Positions 63,111-64,000 of a stretch of 64,000 nucleotides of DNA are shown piece after piece. The position numbers and the translations under genes are program-made. The stretch is from the NCBI GenBank assembly GCA_015847255.1, contig JADLZK010008579.1, forward strand, positions 1-64,000. Reading direction: 5' to 3'. Position 1 is the stretch's first letter, and each line of letters opens with the position of its first letter. The notes beneath the pieces were generated by a model. It searched no databases. It had not been told where the DNA came from and was given only the letters and a program-made list of their open reading frames with translations. This DNA is from Hyparrhenia diplandra (taxonomy: Eukaryota > Streptophyta > Magnoliopsida > Poales > Poaceae).

Positions 63111-63660
63111 AAAATCCTACTCCTTGCGCCGCACACACCGACAAGCCGGAATAGCCGGCATTACTCTTGCTCGAGCGTCTTGAGGCGTGCGATCAATTTG
63201 ACCTGTTAATTGACAAGGAAGTAAACGTGAGATCGGAACATGCCCGGTGAGACCAAGACAGTTCCGCATGTATGGCTCTAAGGCCGGATGTAAAGACATA
63301 TAGCTATGAGAGCTATCTGTCGACAGATAAAGAATGCATTCGGTAAGCATGTATAGAGATGTAACGTAGTAACGATTTACCGAATGATCATAGAAGACAT
63401 GTTTGAACAAGTAGAGTCGATCATCATGATATGACATCATAAAGCTCTATTGCATGGATCGAATTAATTGACAAAACATGGAACAAAAAAAGTGTAACTC
63501 ATAAATATAAACCTAATCTAAAAAGACACATGCATAGGTTTCATCCAACTAGTCACCCGCACGCCTAGCCTTCCTAAACCCGTCAAGCTTAAACCCTTAC
63601 AAGCTAATCCACAAAGATGATACCACTTGCTACAGATATAAACTACTTACCACAACTAGA
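63111..63660. other. Unassigned, possibly internal to the same LTR-type repeat
   Basis: Short frames only. The sequence leads directly into the minisatellite-like repeats at the window end. Confidence 0.3.
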
Positions 63661-64000
63661 TCAATCCACCGCATGATACAATCTAACCATGATAAGCCAA
63701 AAGCACGCATACATCTAAATAGATCTATAAATACTCATTACTCGTTGAAGCGCGTATGCATAGACAAGTAAAGTACATATGCAAACCTAATCTAAAGCAA
63801 AGCCAAAGGTTATTCCCGATCAGTCCTAACAAAGAATCCACCGCATGATACACCGCAACAAGCTAATCCACCGCATGATACGGCTTGCCGACTTAACCGT
63901 TCTAAACCCCTCTTCGCCCTAACAGCTATCCACCGCATGATAAATCGCAACAAGCTAATCCACCGCATGATACGGCTGCCGACTAGACTCTAACGATAGA
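63661..64000. repeat. Minisatellite with TCCACCGCATGATA motif
   Basis: TCCACCGCATGATA recurs about five times (near 63664, 63838, 63868, 63928 and 63958). A larger unit with GCAACAAGCTAATCCACCGC is repeated about 90 bp apart. The array continues beyond the window. Confidence 0.75.

Overview
This is nuclear DNA of a grass. The genes are spliced with GT-AG introns and have GC-rich 5' ends, and the spacers are AT-rich and full of MITEs, LINE remnants and CACTA, hAT and LTR-type debris. The acetohydroxyacid synthase (ALS/AHAS) protein reads closest, from memory, to panicoid grasses (Setaria, sorghum, maize). The gene order (DUF3444 J-protein, LSM6, ALS, HIPP, hydroxysteroid dehydrogenase) resembles what I recall of the ALS neighbourhood on rice chromosome 2. 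Species and synteny are inferences.

Layout. 0.6-4.0 kb: decayed LRR-XII receptor-kinase gene (minus). 8.9-10.0 kb: small conserved membrane-anchored protein (plus). 11.6-15.6 kb: broken eIF3g-like gene with a degenerate hAT transposase in its intron. 18.0-20.2 kb: J-domain/DUF3444 protein (plus). 21.6-23.2 kb: LSM6 (minus, intact, three exons). 23.7-25.6 kb: ALS (plus), head to head with LSM6 across about 520 bp. 26.6-33.6 kb: LINE remnant, S-locus-lectin gene fragment, three MITEs and a retroposed element with target-site duplications. 33.8-36.6 kb: intact five-exon isoprenylated metal-binding protein (HIPP, plus). 38-52 kb: repeat-rich spacer with a LINE remnant, a second retroposed element, a 225-bp tandem duplication, a nested CACTA remnant and a complete non-autonomous CACTA element. 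52.3-55.5 kb: intact six-exon 11-beta-hydroxysteroid dehydrogenase-like gene (plus). 55.5-64 kb: no recognisable host gene; MITE, microsatellite, LTR-like blocks and a minisatellite.

The genes are housekeeping or metabolic neighbours (RNA processing, amino-acid synthesis, chaperone, metal binding, lipid-body metabolism) and do not form a pathway. I found no novel multigene system. The most consequential observation is that ALS and the J-protein each carry three isolated one-base losses at short G or C runs, with otherwise well preserved protein sequence, while LSM6, HIPP and HSD read cleanly. That pattern suggests consensus errors or very recent decay of one copy. The window is also a good record of non-LTR retroposition: three insertions with poly(A) tails and 12-16 bp target-site duplications, plus a 19-bp poly(A)-only micro-insertion.
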